Of a stretch of 41,286 nt of DNA, positions 37,386 to 41,286 are shown in pieces (positions within the stretch are counted from its first letter, which is position 1; each line of letters opens with the position of its first letter). The notes below the pieces were generated by a model. That model saw nothing but the letters and a program-made list of their open reading frames with translations. It was not told the origin of the DNA and ran no database searches. The stretch lies in contig CAJVYM010000009.1 in NCBI GenBank assembly GCA_913009415.1, forward strand, positions 1 to 41,286, read 5' to 3'. The position numbers and the translations under genes are program-made. The DNA comes from an uncultured bacterium (GTDB taxonomy: Bacteria > Bipolaricaulota > Bipolaricaulia > UBA7950 > UBA9294).

Positions 37386-38015
37386 TTACGATCGTCGCCT
37401 ATGCCGACGCGTTGGGTGGCGTTCTCTTCTCTTAGCGGGGCTCATCTCGGGAATCGGTGGTGCGGCGGCCATTGCCGCCAGGGCGTCGTGGATCGTTTCC
37501 AGTTGATAATCGCGCGTGTTCTTCGTGACCGGGATCGTATCGAAGACCTTCACCCCGACGCGAAGCGCGAAGCGTTCCAGCATCTCCAGGCACGAGAGCG
37601 TCCCGTGCCCGGTTCCACCGGCCGCGGCGACGAGGACTGCCGGCTTCTTGGCAAGGATGCTCTTCTCTCCCGTGCTTTCGTCCTTTGTGGCCTCACAGCG
37701 GCGCAATCGATCGATCATCGCCTTCATCGGTTCGCTCGGCTCGCCAAAGTAGACCGGGGTGATAAACACGTACCCCTCCGCTTTCTCAATCGTGTCCTGC
37801 AGGTTTTGGAAGTCGTCCTCCAGTTGGCAGTGGTGCTTTGTGTGACAGGTCCCCCAGCCGTCGTTGTGCACGGCGCAGCGGGAGATGGAGAGATCGTTTA
37901 GGTTGACAACCCGTGCCGGACTGCGGCTATCGATCACTCCCTGCCGGGCCGCCTCTCCACACGCGGATGTGAGGCCATTGCTGTTTGGACTGCTTGTTAG
38001 TATCAGAATCTTCAT
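37386..38015 (-). CDS. Flavodoxin / NADPH-dependent FMN reductase family protein
   Basis: MKILILTSSPNSNGLTSACGEAA; GYVFITPVYFGEPSEPMKAMIDRLRRCE; start corrected to internal ATG. Confidence 0.87.
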   Translation of the reverse strand: MKILILTSSPNSNGLTSACGEAARQGVIDSRSPARVVNLNDLSISRCAVHNDGWGTCHTKHHCQLEDDFQNLQDTIEKAEGYVFITPVYFGEPSEPMKAMIDRLRRCEATKDESTGEKSILAKKPAVLVAAAGGTGHGTLSCLEMLERFALRVGVKVFDTIPVTKNTRDYQLETIHDALAAMAAAPPIPEMSPAKRRERHPTRRHRRRS

Positions 38016-38064
38016 ACTTCTCCTCTTCCTTAAAAAAGAATCTTCTAGAAAAGATTGCTCGTAC

Positions 38065-39450
38065 TTACCTACGGGGGACTTGCTCAAAGCGGGCGATAAA
38101 GTGCCGTAACGGACCAGATCCCTCTGTGATCGCGTATCCCGGCAGATCGCCCTTCATTGATGCGACCTCCATCATTCCATCGACCACAGCATCCAGGTGG
38201 GTGCGGGTGTACATGCGCCGTGGGATTGCTAGTCTCACTAGCTCCAGCTTAGGGTAGACTACATTTCCGTTCTCATCCGGGTGAGCAAACATCACGCTTC
38301 CTATCTCCACAGCGCGTACTCCCGCTTGTTCGTACAGTGCGACAACGATGGAGAGCGCCGGAAACTGCGATTGCAAAAATTCCGGCAATAGCCCAAGAGC
38401 ATCGATATAAACGGCATGCCCGCCTACTGGTTGGATGATCGGGATCCCGTGCTCCGTGAGCTCATCTCCCAAGTAACGAGTCTGCCCGATGCGGTCGCGC
38501 AGATAATTGAGATCGAGCGCCTCGCGCAGACCGACCGCAATAGCGTCGAGATCGCGACCGGCGAGGCCGCCGTACGTGGTGAACCCCTCCATCAGGATCA
38601 GGCGTTCACGAGTAGCGGCGAAGATTCCATCGTCGTTCATCGCTAGGATGCCACCGATGTTTGCCAGGCCATCCTTCTTGGCGCTCATCGTCATCCCATC
38701 TGCCAGAGAGAAGACCTCGCGCGCGATCTCGATCGGCTCTTTCTCCGCGTATCCTTCCTCGCGCTCACGGATGAAGAAGGCGTTCTCCGCGTAGCGGCAG
38801 GCGTCGATGAAGAACGGGATGCCGTGCGCGTGGGCGATCTCGCTCACCGCGCGGATGTTCTCAATGGACACCGGCTCGCCGCCGCCGCTGTTGTTGGTGA
38901 TCGTCATCATGACAAGCGGGATGCGCTCTACCCCCACCTCATCGATCAGCGCTTCGAGCTTGCCGGTGTCCATGTTCCCCTTGAACGGGAGATCGGCTCC
39001 AGGATCGTACGCTTCGTCGATCACCAAGTCGACCGGCTCGCCGCCGTTGGCGATGATGTTTGCCCGCGTGGTGTCAAAGTGCATGTTGTTGGGGATGATG
39101 TGCCCCGGCTTGACGACGCTCGAGAAGAGGACGTTCTCCGCGGCGCGCCCTTGGTGGGTGGGGAGGATGTGCGAGAAGCCGAAGATATCGTGGGTCGCCT
39201 CTTGAAAGCGAGCGTAGCTGCGGCTGCCAGCGTAGGACTCATCCCCGATGAACATCGCCGCCCACTGTGCTTGACTCATGGCGCCGGTTCCGGAGTCGGT
39301 CAATAGATCGACATAGATGTCATCTGCATTCAGGTTGAATACGTTGTACCCGGCGGCCCGGATTCGTTCCACACGCTCGGAAAGCGTGGGAACAGTAATC
39401 GGCTCCACCATCTTGATGCGATACGGTTTGTAGGTTGTCCCTCGTTCCAC
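38065..39450 (-). CDS. Tryptophanase / tyrosine phenol-lyase family beta-eliminating lyase
   Basis: [73 protein letters not shown]. Substrate (Trp vs Tyr) not resolvable by eye. Confidence 0.92.
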   Translation of the reverse strand: MERGTTYKPYRIKMVEPITVPTLSERVERIRAAGYNVFNLNADDIYVDLLTDSGTGAMSQAQWAAMFIGDESYAGSRSYARFQEATHDIFGFSHILPTHQGRAAENVLFSSVVKPGHIIPNNMHFDTTRANIIANGGEPVDLVIDEAYDPGADLPFKGNMDTGKLEALIDEVGVERIPLVMMTITNNSGGGEPVSIENIRAVSEIAHAHGIPFFIDACRYAENAFFIREREEGYAEKEPIEIAREVFSLADGMTMSAKKDGLANIGGILAMNDDGIFAATRERLILMEGFTTYGGLAGRDLDAIAVGLREALDLNYLRDRIGQTRYLGDELTEHGIPIIQPVGGHAVYIDALGLLPEFLQSQFPALSIVVALYEQAGVRAVEIGSVMFAHPDENGNVVYPKLELVRLAIPRRMYTRTHLDAVVDGMMEVASMKGDLPGYAITEGSGPLRHFIARFEQVPRR

Positions 39451-39465
39451 CCGTTGCCTCCTTAG

Positions 39466-39945
39466 TTAGAAGTAAAAATGAATTCCCGTCCCAAGTGCCA
39501 TTGCGAGGTTTCCCGTGCTCGATATCGTGCCGCCGAACTCCACGTTCCACGCGAGATTCTTGGCAAACGCGAAGTTAAATTCGATCCCTCCGACTGCAGA
39601 GAAGAGCACTGGGGAATGTCCGTAAGCGGAAAACGGGAAGGTGGCACCTGAGGCGATGTAAAAATCCACGGTTGGCGTGTCGCTCAACTTGTACAGGATA
39701 CGCCCGGTGAAGACGCCGAAGTAGTCGTTAGCCTCTCCCCAAGCAAAGATGATCCCCTCCACGGCAACGGTGGGATTAAACCAGTAGCGGCAGCTCACCA
39801 ACCCTCCCCATGGGAAACCGACCTGCATTCCGATCCCGAAGCTGCGGCCATTGGAGAGGTTCTCATCCGTCTCTTGCGCGAAGGTGGTAACGGAAAGTGA
39901 GAAGATAACGAACACGATCGTGAGCACGACGATTGATCTACGCAT
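39466..39945 (-). CDS. Small secreted/outer-membrane beta-barrel-like protein
   Basis: Signal peptide MRRSIVVLTIVFVIFSLSVTTFAQ; alternating aromatic strands; C-terminal GTGIHFYF. Confidence 0.65.
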   Translation of the reverse strand: MRRSIVVLTIVFVIFSLSVTTFAQETDENLSNGRSFGIGMQVGFPWGGLVSCRYWFNPTVAVEGIIFAWGEANDYFGVFTGRILYKLSDTPTVDFYIASGATFPFSAYGHSPVLFSAVGGIEFNFAFAKNLAWNVEFGGTISSTGNLAMALGTGIHFYF

Positions 39946-40078
39946 GTATTCCTCCTCTTACTGGTGTTGATGTTAGTGGAAAGACGGAATGGCGACAACC
40001 GAATCTGTGCGATTGTTTGACATATGACGCGCTTGGAAGTTAAATGGTGCTGCAAGTACAGTCTTTGGGAGGGGTGCA

Positions 40079-40924
40079 ATGCGTGAGGCGATAGATCGAG
40101 TCATTGATGCAAACGAGATGGAGAGGCTGCCTTCCGTTCTTGAAGGGGCGGGGATGCCAGAGGTCCATTATGCTGTAAAGAAGATTTCCCGCATGCGCGG
40201 AGAGGATGAGCCGCTTCTGTCTATGGCGGAGAAGCTTGCTGTCAGCAAGCAGGGACAGTCACGCCACGTTGCCTGTGGGTTGATCGGCGAGGGTTATTTG
40301 CAGGACCCAGAGAAAGCGGTTGATCTCCTGTACGATCTTATAAACGACCCCGACTGGACGGTGCGTGAGTCGGCGGGAAACGCGTGTGGAAGGGCATTGC
40401 GGGATGACTTTCCCGGGATGAGCGAGGTGTTGCGCAAGTGGCGGAGCGATGAATCGGATAACGTGCGCAGAGCAGTCCTCATCGCGGTGATGAAGGCAGC
40501 TCAATCACGAACCCCGGGCTGGGGAGAGCCACTGTTGAAGCTCATCGAGCCACTCGTTGCCGACAGGGCTAAGGTGGTGAGGAGAAATCTCGGCCCCTTC
40601 GCTCTGGGGAGCGCAATGTTGAACCACTATCCGAGCATCACCTTCGAGTATCTGGTGAAGTGGTCGACGACTACCGACGAACAGATACTGTGGAACGTAG
40701 CGATGGCCTTCTCCGCCTCTGCTGGACCACCGCTTGTAAAACGAGCGCTGATCGTGCTTCGCAAGCTCTCCCTCGACGAGCGGAGGTACGTGTGGCGGGC
40801 CGTTGCTGCAGCGATGTGGAAGCTGGGGCGTAAGAAACCGGAGGTAGTTCGCCCCGAGCTTTCTCGCTGGCTGGAGGATGATCGGCGCGTGCACGTGGCG
40901 CGCGAGGCGCTGAGGTTCCTGTAG
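40079..40924 (+). CDS. HEAT-repeat / DNA-alkylation-repair-like helical repeat protein
   Basis: LINDPDWTVRESAGNACGRAL, DNVRRAVLIAVMKAAQ, AKVVRRNLGPFALGSAML. Confidence 0.7.
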   Translation: MREAIDRVIDANEMERLPSVLEGAGMPEVHYAVKKISRMRGEDEPLLSMAEKLAVSKQGQSRHVACGLIGEGYLQDPEKAVDLLYDLINDPDWTVRESAGNACGRALRDDFPGMSEVLRKWRSDESDNVRRAVLIAVMKAAQSRTPGWGEPLLKLIEPLVADRAKVVRRNLGPFALGSAMLNHYPSITFEYLVKWSTTTDEQILWNVAMAFSASAGPPLVKRALIVLRKLSLDERRYVWRAVAAAMWKLGRKKPEVVRPELSRWLEDDRRVHVAREALRFL

Positions 40925-40944
40925 CGGCCAGAGACAATGATGAG

Positions 40945-41286
40945 TGAAAGCGCCGGTAAAAACCGGCATGGAGGAGGTGGTGAAAGTCCACCACGTAGTA
41001 AGGCGTAGCGAGCCGCTACGGACCCGAGTCATGCGTCGGCTACTCGTAAGGGGGCGGCGAAGCGTTGGCGCGGGGCTGCGTAGGCGAGGTATTGAGCTCC
41101 GAAATCATGGCTTTGGTGCGTCGACCTTGTACTCATATGGGGAAGACAATACGGTACGTAGCGTTAGGCGAGGTGCGTACCGGCCCACGGAGTCCGAGAC
41201 CCTCTGCATGCGTAGAAGCTCCATGCGCGGGAACCGGGAGAGCCCGGAAGCGACTGAGCAAGTTCCCAGCTCAGTCCGGCTGGGGA
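40945..41286 (+). mobile_element. Probable 5' portion of a group II intron ribozyme, truncated by window end
   Basis: Dense hairpins (GCCGGT-AAAA-ACCGGC, GGTGG-TGAAAGT-CCACC, GACTGAGC...GCTCAGTC); resemblance to intron domain I sequences (GGTGAAAGTCC..., CCCACGGAGTCCGAGACCC, GCATGCGTAGAAGCTCCATGCG); no long coding ORF. Confidence 0.65.

Overview
The window reads as a bacterial metagenomic contig. From gene content it may be from a Thermotoga-like or Bipolaricaulota/Acetothermia-like lineage, but this is low confidence. The first ~141 bp are not genomic: a pyrimidine-rich run plus an Illumina P7/index adapter. The core (about 3.83-18.77 kb) is a tightly overlapping aromatic amino-acid supraoperon: aroH-pheA-aroF-tyrA-aroA-aroE-trpEGDCFBA-aroC-aroKB, followed by aroQ, an AAA ATPase and an aminotransferase. 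Two short ORFs absent from the ORF track look like regulatory leader peptides. (1) At 3868-3969, a 33-aa peptide containing FYWYYYFKTGF sits directly behind a near-consensus promoter and in front of a 12-bp hairpin and an intrinsic terminator; this looks like an attenuator sensing Phe, Tyr and Trp for the whole supraoperon. (2) At 9364-9441, a 25-aa Trp-containing peptide (..SWRLALWWRPI) overlaps the aroE stop codon; its stop region is perfectly complementary to the trpE RBS/start, suggesting a second, trp-specific translational switch. Other notable items are a solo ATPase gene bracketed by two related 32-bp palindromes that each begin at the stop codon of the preceding gene, a 2368-aa Ig-like/TSP3-repeat surface protein in an operon with a putative outer-membrane protein, a beta-helix/DsbA-like fusion, an ECF sigma/anti-sigma operon with a probable CTG-start small ORF, several dispersed heptamer and palindromic repeats, and a probable truncated group II intron at the right edge.
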